Positions 52,535 through 60,164 of a DNA stretch of 64,000 nt are shown piece after piece; position 1 is the first letter of the stretch; each line of letters starts with the position of its first letter. A program made the translations under genes and the position numbers. Origin of the DNA: Butyrivibrio sp. XPD2006 (GTDB lineage Bacteria; Bacillota; Clostridia; Lachnospirales; Lachnospiraceae); contig NZ_ATVT01000002.1 in NCBI RefSeq assembly GCF_000420865.1, positions 124,001-188,000 on the forward strand, given 5' to 3'. The notes under the pieces were generated by a model that ran no database searches, was not told where the DNA came from, and saw only the letters and a program-made list of their open reading frames with translations.

Positions 52535-53815
52535 TTATGCAAGCCTTCTAAAGAGTTTCTGAAGATTATCTTCATTGAGTTCAGATCCGATTACGCAGAA
52601 CTTACCTGTGACATCAGCTGCTCCTGTTCTGACATCAGACTCTCCGGGAACATAGTCAAACTCAATCCATGATCCGTCTGTAGATGGAACTACACCCTTA
52701 GTACGAAGAACAATGCCGTATGTTTCATCGTCCTCAAGCTTTGAGAGCATTCCTTCTATCTCTTCCTTAGTATACTTAAGCGGAGTCTCCATACCCCAGC
52801 TCATGAAGATATCGTCTGCATCATGGTGATGATGCTCATGGTCGTGATCATGCTCGTGCTCATCCTCGTCATGATCGTGGTGATGATGATGCTCGTGCTC
52901 ATCATGATCGTGCTCATCGTGGTCGTGGTCATGATGATGGTGCTCATGCTCATGCTCGTGATCGTGCTCATCATGGTCATGGTCGTGATGATGGTGCTCA
53001 TGCTCATGCTCATGCTCGTGATCGTGCTCATCCTCGTCATGATCATGGTGATGATGGCACTCGCACTCCTCATCATCGCACTCTCCGTCGGGATGCGCAC
53101 TGTAGATTACAGAGCCATCCTCAGCTACGATCTTATGGCTGCCGTGATCATGATGATGGTGATGGTGATGATGCTCCTGTTCCATAACAAGCTTTAAGAG
53201 CTCTGCCTCAAGATCATTGTTACCTTCAAAAGTATCCAGAATTTCTTTTCCTGTAATATCAGCAAGAGGTGTTGTGATAATAGTTGCTTTCTTGTTGTGC
53301 TCACGGATAAGCTCTACAGCAGTTTCAATCTTGGCCTGATCAGCCTTGTCAGTTCTTGTAAGAATAATAGTTCCTGCATTCTCAATCTGATTAATGAAGA
53401 ACTCACCAAAGTTCTTGATATAAACCTTAGCCTTAGTTGCATCAACAACCGTAACAGCACTGTTAAGCTCCATGTTTTCATCGGCATCGGCGATATTCTG
53501 GATAGCTCTCATTACATCAGAAAGCTTGCCTACACCTGAAGGCTCAATGAGGATTCTCTCAGGTGCATACTGATCCATTACCTGTTTAAGGGATGTCTCG
53601 AAATCTCCCACAAGGCTGCAGCAGATACAACCTGAGTTCATCTCTGTGATCTCGATTCCTGATTCCTTAAGAAATCCGCCGTCAATGCCGATCTCACCAA
53701 ATTCATTTTCTATAAGTACTACCTTAGTTCCGGCGAGAGCCTCTTTTAAAAGTTTCTTTATAAGAGTAGTCTTTCCGGCTCCCAAAAAGCCTGAAATAAT
53801 ATCTATTTTTGTCAT
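52535..53815 (-). CDS. CobW/G3E metallochaperone GTPase with extreme His-rich insert
   Basis: About 426 residues. GTPase domain: Walker A SGFLGAGKTT (residues 8-17), the metal-binding GCICC motif (C63, C65, C66) and Walker B region LIEPSGVGK. The usual NKxD reads TRTD. A region of about 125 residues (about 214-338) then holds some 54 histidines with Asp/Glu and the motif CDDEECEC. It is followed by the CobW C-terminal domain (SWGMETPLKYTKEE...). Relatives deliver or store Zn, Co or Ni; the His-Asp-Glu tract suggests a metal sponge, probably zinc, but the metal is not determined. ATG 53815 has GGAG at good spacing. A strong promoter is present; no obvious Zur-type palindrome was confirmed. Confidence 0.9.
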   Translation of the reverse strand: MTKIDIISGFLGAGKTTLIKKLLKEALAGTKVVLIENEFGEIGIDGGFLKESGIEITEMNSGCICCSLVGDFETSLKQVMDQYAPERILIEPSGVGKLSDVMRAIQNIADADENMELNSAVTVVDATKAKVYIKNFGEFFINQIENAGTIILTRTDKADQAKIETAVELIREHNKKATIITTPLADITGKEILDTFEGNNDLEAELLKLVMEQEHHHHHHHHDHGSHKIVAEDGSVIYSAHPDGECDDEECECHHHHDHDEDEHDHEHEHEHEHHHHDHDHDEHDHEHEHEHHHHDHDHDEHDHDEHEHHHHHDHDEDEHEHDHDHEHHHHDADDIFMSWGMETPLKYTKEEIEGMLSKLEDDETYGIVLRTKGVVPSTDGSWIEFDYVPGESDVRTGAADVTGKFCVIGSELNEDNLQKLFRRLA

Positions 53816-53864
53816 GTTTTCTCCAATCTGCACATTTTTGTGCTATAACCACTACAACACATTT

Positions 53865-53893
53865 ATTCTATGCAGATGGATTCTGAATGTCAA
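53865..53893 (-). promoter_or_regulatory. Promoter of the His-rich CobW operon
   Basis: Minus-strand TTGACA (53888-53893) and TAGAAT (53865-53870) are separated by 17 bp, giving a leader of about 43 bases that includes a GCACA-TTTT-TGTGC dyad (53830-53843). Confidence 0.75.
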
Positions 53894-53912
53894 GAAAGCC
53901 CATAACATCGCA

Positions 53913-55772
53913 TCAGTACGATACGCTTGCACCAACTATCTGATTCGCAACCTTTTCACATCCACGTGCATACATAACTTCAACTACATTTGCAGAATCT
54001 TCTCCGGAAAGGTCAAAAGTCCATTTATCCACCGTTTCCGTTCCGCACAGATGAGTATCGGGTATATCCCAGCCGTAATAATCATCCCATGCACGTTTTG
54101 TCGAAGCACAGTATCTGCATCCCCAGTATTGGAACTCATTCTGTCTGTCATCCGTCGTAGTCATAAGCTCATAATATCTGTATACAGGACCCGAATAACT
54201 GACATGATAGTATGGTCTTGTAAAGCAGCCACCCTGTACAGGAGATAAATAATCGTCTCCATACTGATCACCATGCATATCACCATTATCTCCTATTCCA
54301 TCCTGGCCGTTTGTGTGGTGATGATATGTATAACTTACATTGCCCACCAGTTCTTCAACCTTTACTTCAGTCTGAATACTCATTATAGCGTTGCTTAATT
54401 CCTCAAAAGTAGCATCACTGGCAACTTGGATGTTTTTTGTCGCTAATGCAGAAGCCACCAACTGTTTTCCATTAGCGACAGATGTAAAAGAATCTTTTAC
54501 CGACTGATGATACTCTGAAAGAAGCTGCTTTAATTCCTGTGTGTTGGTGTTCTGACCCTGAACAATGCTGTTATACTGATTTGAAATACTTGTGTTAAGG
54601 TTGCTGAAACTATCATCCATGCTCGAATTTAAAGAGCTGATATTATTGCCAAGGTTCTCGTTCATAGAATTTATATTGCTTCCAAGACTCTCATTCATTG
54701 AACTGATATCTTTACCAAGATTTTCATTCATTGAACTGATGTCTTTTCCAAGATTCTCATTCATGGTGTTTATGTTGTTTCCAAGGCTTTCATTCATGGT
54801 GTTAATATTGTTCCCAAGGCTCTCGTTCATGCTGTTTATATTATTGCCGAGGTTCTCATTCATGGTATCAAGGTTATTTCCAAGATTCTCATTCATGCTA
54901 CTGATGTCTTTTCCAAGACTCTCGTTCATGTTAAAGATGTCTTTTCCAAGTTTATCGTTCATGGCACTGATACCATTTCCAAGATTCTCTCTGATCTGGT
55001 CTATCTTGTTGTTGGTTGCACTTGTATCCGAAGCCATTTTCTCAGAGAGCTCTTTGATCTCGGAATCAAGATTATAAATCTCAGTTTTGAAATTGTTGAT
55101 TGTCTTACTGTTATCCTCAGTAAGTTTTACGTTTAATGCAGCAAGCTTATCAAGGAGGTCATTGTACTGATCGTTCATCTCCTGTGAAATGCTCTCATCC
55201 CCTGATTTCACCTTGGACTGAATCTCATCAATAAGGCTCTTTGTGCTCTCCTGAGTTGAAGCATACTGATCCTTTATTAAATCAAGTTCTTTATCGATCT
55301 GAGCGAGGCTGTCAGCTCTTTCCTTGCTTGACTGCTCTGTCCCCTTCTCGATAGTTTCCTTAAGCTTCTCAATGTTTGTCTGAGTTGAAGTAATGGTTGT
55401 GTGGAGAGTACTCATGTCATTACCAAGACCTGTCACCTTTTCACTCACAAGATTTGAATCTGTTCCGTTCTTTTCACTGAATGTATTTATGCTCTTCTGA
55501 CTCTCTTCGATTGACTTGTCAATTCCTGTCAGGTAATTGCCCAGTTCATCAAGCTTCTCAATTGTCTTCTCATTGTTCTCTTTTTCTGCCTCTTCAAATT
55601 CCTCCTTGGCTGTAGCCGTAACTGCCGGAGTTGTCAGGTAGATCAGACCTCCGCATAAAACAAGCGCTATCACTACCGCAATCGCAACTACAACAGTGTC
55701 ATGTCTCTTCAGTTTTTTGAGAAGTACCTTAACTGAATTGTTCTGTTTCGACATTTTCTCCTTAAAATTCAT
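53913..55772 (-). CDS. Membrane-anchored coiled-coil protein with hendecad repeats
   Basis: About 619 residues: a short cytoplasmic basic N-terminus, one transmembrane helix (about 30-52), then a long extracellular coiled coil (about 60-420). Its second half contains eleven consecutive 11-residue repeats of the form (E)NLGNNINxMN/ESLGKDISSMN. Eleven-residue periodicity favours a right-handed or straight coiled coil. The C-terminal ~150 residues form a distinct Cys/His/Tyr-rich globular domain (WGCRYCASTKRAW, THLCGTET). No enzyme motif is recognised. ATG 55772 (MNFKEKMSK) follows GGGAG; the long leader contains dyads. Likely a surface or stalk protein; function unknown. Confidence 0.8.
   Translation of the reverse strand: MNFKEKMSKQNNSVKVLLKKLKRHDTVVVAIAVVIALVLCGGLIYLTTPAVTATAKEEFEEAEKENNEKTIEKLDELGNYLTGIDKSIEESQKSINTFSEKNGTDSNLVSEKVTGLGNDMSTLHTTITSTQTNIEKLKETIEKGTEQSSKERADSLAQIDKELDLIKDQYASTQESTKSLIDEIQSKVKSGDESISQEMNDQYNDLLDKLAALNVKLTEDNSKTINNFKTEIYNLDSEIKELSEKMASDTSATNNKIDQIRENLGNGISAMNDKLGKDIFNMNESLGKDISSMNENLGNNLDTMNENLGNNINSMNESLGNNINTMNESLGNNINTMNENLGKDISSMNENLGKDISSMNESLGSNINSMNENLGNNISSLNSSMDDSFSNLNTSISNQYNSIVQGQNTNTQELKQLLSEYHQSVKDSFTSVANGKQLVASALATKNIQVASDATFEELSNAIMSIQTEVKVEELVGNVSYTYHHHTNGQDGIGDNGDMHGDQYGDDYLSPVQGGCFTRPYYHVSYSGPVYRYYELMTTTDDRQNEFQYWGCRYCASTKRAWDDYYGWDIPDTHLCGTETVDKWTFDLSGEDSANVVEVMYARGCEKVANQIVGASVSY
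54627..54989 (-). repeat. Eleven tandem 33-bp repeats encoding hendecads
   Basis: Eleven in-frame 33-bp units of the coiled-coil gene, each ending in an Asn codon with the Met/Leu-Asn pair. They differ mainly at third positions and at Asp/Asn/Lys/Ser positions. A degenerate twelfth unit (SSMDDSFSNLN) follows at 54594-54626. Confidence 0.9.
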
Positions 55773-55869
55773 AACATCTCCCTTTCTGTTTTTGGCAGCA
55801 GAGAGCAAAAAAGACATGGCTCTGCGCCAACTCGTTAATAGTTAAATTGTTTAAAAGTGGAAAAATCAT

Positions 55870-55945
55870 CAGGTGAACACCTGTGACTTCTTGTCGATTG
55901 AATACCGACGAAAAATGATTATACATATCCGGAGAAAAAATGCAA
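55870..55945 (-). promoter_or_regulatory. Promoter and structured leader of the coiled-coil gene
   Basis: Minus-strand TTGCAT (55940-55945) and TATAAT (55918-55923) are separated by 16 bp. The ~140-base leader contains GTCG-N9-CGAC and a perfect CAGGTG-AA-CACCTG dyad (55870-55883). The latter is followed on the minus strand by ATGATTTTT, resembling a short terminator. Conditional leader attenuation is possible but no known riboswitch class fits. Confidence 0.5.
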
Positions 55946-55963
55946 GAGGAATTTTGAAATTTC

Positions 55964-55997
55964 TAAAAAAGGCTTAGCATGCAAAACATGCTAAGCC
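55964..55997 (-). terminator. Rho-independent terminator of the PH-domain gene
   Basis: A perfect 11-bp stem (55971-55981 with 55987-55997) with a 5-base loop and six T residues on the minus strand, 7 bp after the stop codon. Confidence 0.9.
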
Positions 55998-56004
55998 CAA
56001 TCAA

Positions 56005-56451
56005 TCAGCTAAGTTCATCCATCTCATCGACATCGTGGATGTCATTTGCTCCAAATCCAATATTCTGCATATTCATGGTGCGGCGTTTAATACGCGCTGC
56101 TTCTGATGCCTGAAGAATAAAGTCCTTGATCTCACGACCGTGTTTGATGTTTTTCATGATAATGGTTCTGTCCGTAACATCCGAAGTGTAGAGAACGATA
56201 GTTGAAAGACCTGCCATTCTCTGAAGGAGACTGCTTGTGATCTCCACGTCACTGATCTTGTACATGTAGCAGTCATTCTCCCTTACGGTAAAGAATCCCT
56301 TGATTATGGTAAAGTCATTCTCTCTTATCTCATATTTGGTAAATGTCCATGGAAGTCCGAATAAGAGCCATCTGCTGCGCTCTCTGTATTTGAGTTCTCC
56401 CTTGGACTCAGTTGACTGTGCATACTGCTCAGGATTAGCTATCTTAGCCAT
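56005..56451 (-). CDS. Bacterial PH-domain protein
   Basis: 148 residues, no signal peptide or membrane helix. The central ~90 residues match the bacterial pleckstrin-homology (bPH2/YdbS-like) fold: WLLFGLPWTFTKYEIRENDFTIIKGFFTVRENDCYMYKISDVEI followed by a VLYTSD strand and a C-terminal helix (IKDFILQASEAARIKRR). The binding target is not known. It begins 25 bp after trpB2 and probably shares its transcript, ending at a strong terminator. Confidence 0.8.
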   Translation of the reverse strand: MAKIANPEQYAQSTESKGELKYRERSRWLLFGLPWTFTKYEIRENDFTIIKGFFTVRENDCYMYKISDVEITSSLLQRMAGLSTIVLYTSDVTDRTIIMKNIKHGREIKDFILQASEAARIKRRTMNMQNIGFGANDIHDVDEMDELS

Positions 56452-56476
56452 AGTAACTCCCTCCCTGTAATTCTGA

Positions 56477-57844
56477 TCATTCTACCTTAGGAAGCTTTGC
56501 AAAAGACTTCTGAAGCTCTTCATCGGTAGGAACATAGTCTGTCATCTCACCGTCATTGTATTTCTGATATGCGACCATATCAAAGTACCCGGTTCCAGTA
56601 AGACCAAATACAATGTTCTTCTCTTCTCCGGTCTCTTTGCACTTAAGTGCCTCATCGATAGCAACGCGGATTGCATGGCTGCTCTCAGGAGCAGGAAGAA
56701 TACCTTCAACTCTTGCGAACATCTCTGCTGCCTCAAATACACTTGTCTGCTCAACGGATCTTGCAGTGAGGATTCCCTGATCATAAAGCTCAGATACAAC
56801 ACTGCTCATGCCGTGATAGCGAAGTCCGCCGGCATGATTGGCTGATGGAATAAATCCGCTTCCGAGAGTATACATCTTGGCAAGAGGACAAACCTTACCT
56901 GTGTCGCAGAAATCGTAAGCATATTTTCCTCTTGTAAGTGACGGGCATGATGCAGGCTCAACTGCGATTATCTCGTAATCAGCTTCTCCTCGGAGGATCT
57001 CTCCTGCAAAAGGAGAAATAAGTCCGCCCAGGTTAGATCCGCCACCTGCGCAACCAATGATCATATCTGCCTTAATTCCGTATTTATCAAGAGCCGCTTT
57101 TGTCTCAAGACCTATAACTGACTGATGAAGAAGTACCTGAGAAAGAACAGATCCCAGAACATAACGGTAACCTTCCTGGCTTGTAGCAGCCTCAACGGCC
57201 TCTGAAATAGCGCATCCCAGAGATCCTGTTGTTCCGGGGAACTCGGCATTGATCCTTCTTCCTACCTCTGTTTCCATTGACGGAGAAGGTGTTACCTTGG
57301 CACCGTAAGTGCGCATAACTTCACGTCTGAAAGGCTTCTGCTCATAAGAAACCTTAACCATATACACCTGGCAGTCCAGGTCAAAGTATGAGCATGCCAT
57401 TGAAAGAGCTGTACCCCACTGGCCGGCACCGGTTTCTGTTGTCACACCTTTAAGGCCCTGCTTCTTGGCATAGTAGGCCTGAGCAATAGCTGAATTGAGC
57501 TTGTGGCTTCCTGAGGTGTTGTTTCCTTCAAATTTGTAATAAATATGTGCAGGTGTCTGCAGTTTTTCTTCAAGACAGTATGCACGTACAAGCGGTGACG
57601 GGCGATACATTCTGTAGAAGTTTCTGATCTCTTCGGGTATCTCAATAAATCTTGAAGTGTCATCAAGTTCCTGCTCTGCAAGCTCACGGCAGAATATTCC
57701 TGAGAGCTCATCTATGGTCACAGGCTTAAGTGTTGCAGGATTGAGAATCGGAGCGGGTTTCTTTTTCATATCGCCCCTGACGTTGTACCATGCCTTTGGC
57801 ATCTCTGACTCTTCAAGATAGATCTTATATGGTATTGTGCTCAT
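56477..57844 (-). CDS. trpB2: Tryptophan synthase beta-like protein (TrpB2)
   Basis: PLP-dependent fold-type II enzyme, about 455 residues, of the TrpB2 group that is longer than TrpB1. The PLP lysine is in GSHKLNSA, the phosphate-binding loop in GCAGGGSNLGG, and the catalytic glutamate region in TTETGAGQWG. No trpA or other tryptophan gene is adjacent, as usual for TrpB2, which may salvage indole with serine or use another indole source. The upstream in-frame extension of 16 codons is discarded because GGAGG precedes ATG 57844. No T-box or trp-leader pattern is seen in the short upstream spacer. Confidence 0.93.
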   Translation of the reverse strand: MSTIPYKIYLEESEMPKAWYNVRGDMKKKPAPILNPATLKPVTIDELSGIFCRELAEQELDDTSRFIEIPEEIRNFYRMYRPSPLVRAYCLEEKLQTPAHIYYKFEGNNTSGSHKLNSAIAQAYYAKKQGLKGVTTETGAGQWGTALSMACSYFDLDCQVYMVKVSYEQKPFRREVMRTYGAKVTPSPSMETEVGRRINAEFPGTTGSLGCAISEAVEAATSQEGYRYVLGSVLSQVLLHQSVIGLETKAALDKYGIKADMIIGCAGGGSNLGGLISPFAGEILRGEADYEIIAVEPASCPSLTRGKYAYDFCDTGKVCPLAKMYTLGSGFIPSANHAGGLRYHGMSSVVSELYDQGILTARSVEQTSVFEAAEMFARVEGILPAPESSHAIRVAIDEALKCKETGEEKNIVFGLTGTGYFDMVAYQKYNDGEMTDYVPTDEELQKSFAKLPKVE

Positions 57845-57918
57845 TAAATTACCTCCAATCAAAAAACCGTTAGTAGTATCATAACAATCCAAGCACTTTA
57901 ATGCAATAAATCAATTAA

Positions 57919-58449
57919 TTATTTGTGCTCTCCTATCAGCTTCTCCATCCAGACCATGCTGTACCAGGTACCGAATTTATAGCCGCATTTATTGAACTTG
58001 CCTATCATGGAATAGCCAAGCCTCTCATGAAATTTAACGCTGTCTAATGTAAGATGTTCATCCTCATCATCCGGATAACCGATACACGCATACAGGTTCA
58101 AGATTCCCTGCGCTTTAAGCCTCTTCTCCAGTTCTTCATAAAGCATGCGACCGAGCCCCGCACGCCTTGCATCCTTCGCAAGGTATATGCTAAGTTCAAC
58201 GCTCCACTGATAGGCATCCCTGTCCTTGAAGGTACTCGCGTAGGCATATCCCAGGATCTCTTTTCCCTTCTCTATAACGATATACGGATATTTCTGAAGA
58301 ACCTTCTCTATTCTTCCTCTGAATTCTTCGATGGAAGGTGTTTCATATTCAAAGGTAATGGCAGTCTCTTTTACATAGTAATCATAGATAGCCACAAGCT
58401 CTTTTGCATCATCCGGCGTAGCCGTTCTTATGGAATAATCTGTTGTCAT
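57919..58449 (-). CDS. GNAT N-acetyltransferase (phosphinothricin acetyltransferase-like)
   Basis: 176 residues of the GNAT fold: IRTATPDDAKELVAIY at the start, the acetyl-CoA loop ARRAGLGRMLYEELEKRL (R/Q-x-x-G-x-G/A), and a FHERLGYSMIGKFNKCGYKFGTW motif shared with the PAT/MnaT subgroup. These acetylate amino acids or related amines such as methionine sulfoximine; the natural substrate here is unknown. The gene stands alone, 75 bp upstream of trpB2. Confidence 0.85.
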   Translation of the reverse strand: MTTDYSIRTATPDDAKELVAIYDYYVKETAITFEYETPSIEEFRGRIEKVLQKYPYIVIEKGKEILGYAYASTFKDRDAYQWSVELSIYLAKDARRAGLGRMLYEELEKRLKAQGILNLYACIGYPDDEDEHLTLDSVKFHERLGYSMIGKFNKCGYKFGTWYSMVWMEKLIGEHK

Positions 58450-58657
58450 AGCATGTCACCTTTTCTGTATACATTATTTATTCAGTAGACCAATACTCTA
58501 ATTATGATTCTTTTGAGCATAAAATCAAGGCACTCGAAATAAATAAATTTCATCCGGTGCAATGCTGATGAAACGCAGTTTCAAAATTGGCGTTTTTTAG
58601 TATTTTTTTAATAAATTTTAGAAGACTTTTACTTGACAATGTATTATCATTGTGATC

Positions 58658-59296
58658 ATGAGAATAGTTGAGATACCACAAATGGCAGAAATAACCATAA
58701 AAATGGTTCATAACAATTCCGAGTGTTCGGTCAAGACAAGAGTGCTTACAACCTACGGCGAGGGAATCCTGGTAACACCGATTACCTGCGGAAATCAAAC
58801 CGTTGATTATTGCTCCAAGGCAAGGATTGAATATACAGAGCCAGCCACGGGACTTAAGCACATCTTTGAGTCGGATTCCATAGCAAGGACAGATTTCAAC
58901 GGCACTGATTTTCATGTCATCAGGGGAAAAGAGATCATTCTCTCCGACAGGAACAGAAAGGCTGAGAGATACATGGTCCAGGTCATGGGACAGGCAGTGG
59001 TCAATCACAGAAAGACCATAAATGTCATTGTTAATGACATTTCAGTACGCGGAATTTCTCTCCTTATCGGCAAGGACCAGTCCATAAACATGGGCGACGA
59101 GATAAACCTTAGCTTTTTCAAAGCCGGAACCATGAAGAGGATCAATACCAGATGCAAAGTAGTAAGGCTCTTCAAGGTAGGAATCTACAACGCTGCAGGG
59201 TGCGTTATAAGTGACATCGACAGTGACATCACCCTGTATGTCGCAGAGAAAAGACTTGAATATAACAGGAAAATGAACGTAAAAGTGGCGGGATGA
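58658..59296 (+). CDS. PilZ-domain cyclic-di-GMP receptor
   Basis: About 212 residues. An N-terminal YcgR-like flexible domain (about 1-85) leads to a PilZ domain with the RxxxR-type arginines in DRNRKAERY and the (D/N)xSxxG motif NDISVRGIS, so cyclic-di-GMP binding is predicted. The start is uncertain: the frame opens at GTG 58652 or ATG 58658, neither with a clear ribosome binding site; a TTGACA at 58633 has no good -10 partner. The preceding ~200 bp is AT-rich with a TTTCATC/GATGAAA stem near 58547-58572. It is convergent with the GH114 gene. Confidence 0.88.
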   Translation: MRIVEIPQMAEITIKMVHNNSECSVKTRVLTTYGEGILVTPITCGNQTVDYCSKARIEYTEPATGLKHIFESDSIARTDFNGTDFHVIRGKEIILSDRNRKAERYMVQVMGQAVVNHRKTINVIVNDISVRGISLLIGKDQSINMGDEINLSFFKAGTMKRINTRCKVVRLFKVGIYNAAGCVISDIDSDITLYVAEKRLEYNRKMNVKVAG

Positions 59297-59328
59297 ACCG
59301 GACTGATCCGATAGTCATCCACGCCACT
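59284..59328. terminator. Hairpin between the convergent PilZ and GH114 genes
   Basis: AGTGGCG-GGATGA pairs with TCATCC-A-CGCCACT around an 18-base loop. The 5' arm is the end of the PilZ coding region. Short T-tracts follow on both strands, so it may terminate both genes. Confidence 0.6.
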
Positions 59329-60139
59329 ATTTTAATTCAAGCGAATCGGAAACATAGTATTTAAAACCCTTGTTTTTACAGTATTCATCTATTTCAGCAA
59401 TCAGCTTTTTGTCTTTTGTGTACTCAAGAAGATAAATATCTGCACCTTTGGCAGCATACCTCTCGATATAATCAGTGAAGAACTCTCTGTCATCTTCATC
59501 TGCCGTTCCAAATCTGTTTTCATCCCAGATTATTTTTGAAAACACGCTCTCCTGATTGATTCCGGTTATAACATCATCCCAGTCTCCGTCCCCGGCGCAA
59601 TACGCATCAAGAAAGTCATTCCCACTGTTGATCACGACTTCTTTGCCTGTATCCACAAGAGCTCTCATGATGCCTGCAAGTCCCTCCAGGATTTCCTCCG
59701 TGTTGTTTACATAATAAACATCACAGTTGTCTACAAAGAATCCGTCAATTTCCTTTTCCAAAAGCTCAGGCATAAGCCTGCCTGTAATAAATCTCTGCCA
59801 CCTGTCGTCAGAAACATCGATCCAGCACTCATCTTCCCAGTGCTCATAAACTCCGATAGACAGGTCTTTATATTCGTCATAGTAGTCGCGGAAGTTTTCC
59901 AGCGATCCGACATTGATGTAACTGTAAACTTTTGTTCCGCTGTCCTTTATTTCCTGTATCTCTTTTTCCGAATAATACTGCGCATCTATGACAACGGTAT
60001 TGTACTCCTTAAGCTTATCGGCATGGCCTTCAAGGCCAAGGAATACACCATAGTCGCGTTCCGGTTGTAACGTGGCTCCGCAAGCACTTAACAAAAGAGC
60101 AATAATCACAGCTAATACTACAGATTTGTTTCTATTCAT
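59327..60139 (-). CDS. GH114 (endo-alpha-1,4-polygalactosaminidase-like) lipoprotein
   Basis: About 270 residues. The signal peptide ends in LLLSACG (lipidated C20), so the protein is exported and membrane-anchored. The rest matches the TIM-barrel of glycoside hydrolase family 114: YNTVVIDAQYYSEKEI, KVYSYINVGSLE, DGFFVDNCDVYY and VVINSGNDFL. Characterised relatives cut alpha-1,4-linked galactosamine polymers, and the domain also occurs in exopolysaccharide export proteins such as PelA. The frame is open 58 codons upstream, but that segment overlaps the preceding gene and only ATG 60139 yields the signal peptide. It follows the PAS-GGDEF-EAL gene by 25 bp. Confidence 0.82.
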   Translation of the reverse strand: MNRNKSVVLAVIIALLLSACGATLQPERDYGVFLGLEGHADKLKEYNTVVIDAQYYSEKEIQEIKDSGTKVYSYINVGSLENFRDYYDEYKDLSIGVYEHWEDECWIDVSDDRWQRFITGRLMPELLEKEIDGFFVDNCDVYYVNNTEEILEGLAGIMRALVDTGKEVVINSGNDFLDAYCAGDGDWDDVITGINQESVFSKIIWDENRFGTADEDDREFFTDYIERYAAKGADIYLLEYTKDKKLIAEIDEYCKNKGFKYYVSDSLELK

Positions 60140-60164
60140 GAAAGTGTGCACCGGCTTTTCTTTT

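Noticed and set aside
52801..53197. Met/Ile/Val-rich open frames on both strands over the His-rich CobW segment
   Set aside because: They arise from CAT/GAT codon repeats of the His/Asp tract read in other frames or antisense.
54627..54989. CRISPR-like regular spacing of repeats
   Set aside because: The 33-bp units are contiguous without spacers and encode hendecads in frame.
54592..55077. A 161-residue open frame on the plus strand rich in Phe, Met and Leu
   Set aside because: It is the antisense shadow of the 33-bp hendecad repeats of the coiled-coil gene, with no ribosome binding site.
57845..57918. T-box or tryptophan leader before trpB2
   Set aside because: The spacer is too short and lacks the T-box antiterminator sequence; the same holds for the hisS leader.
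58633..58638. TTGACA as the -35 box of the PilZ promoter
   Set aside because: No acceptable -10 hexamer lies 16-18 bp downstream, and it would place the start inside the coding frame.
58450..58657. Possible cyclic-di-GMP riboswitch upstream of the PilZ gene
   Set aside because: A small stem is present, but the conserved GEMM core sequences are not seen.
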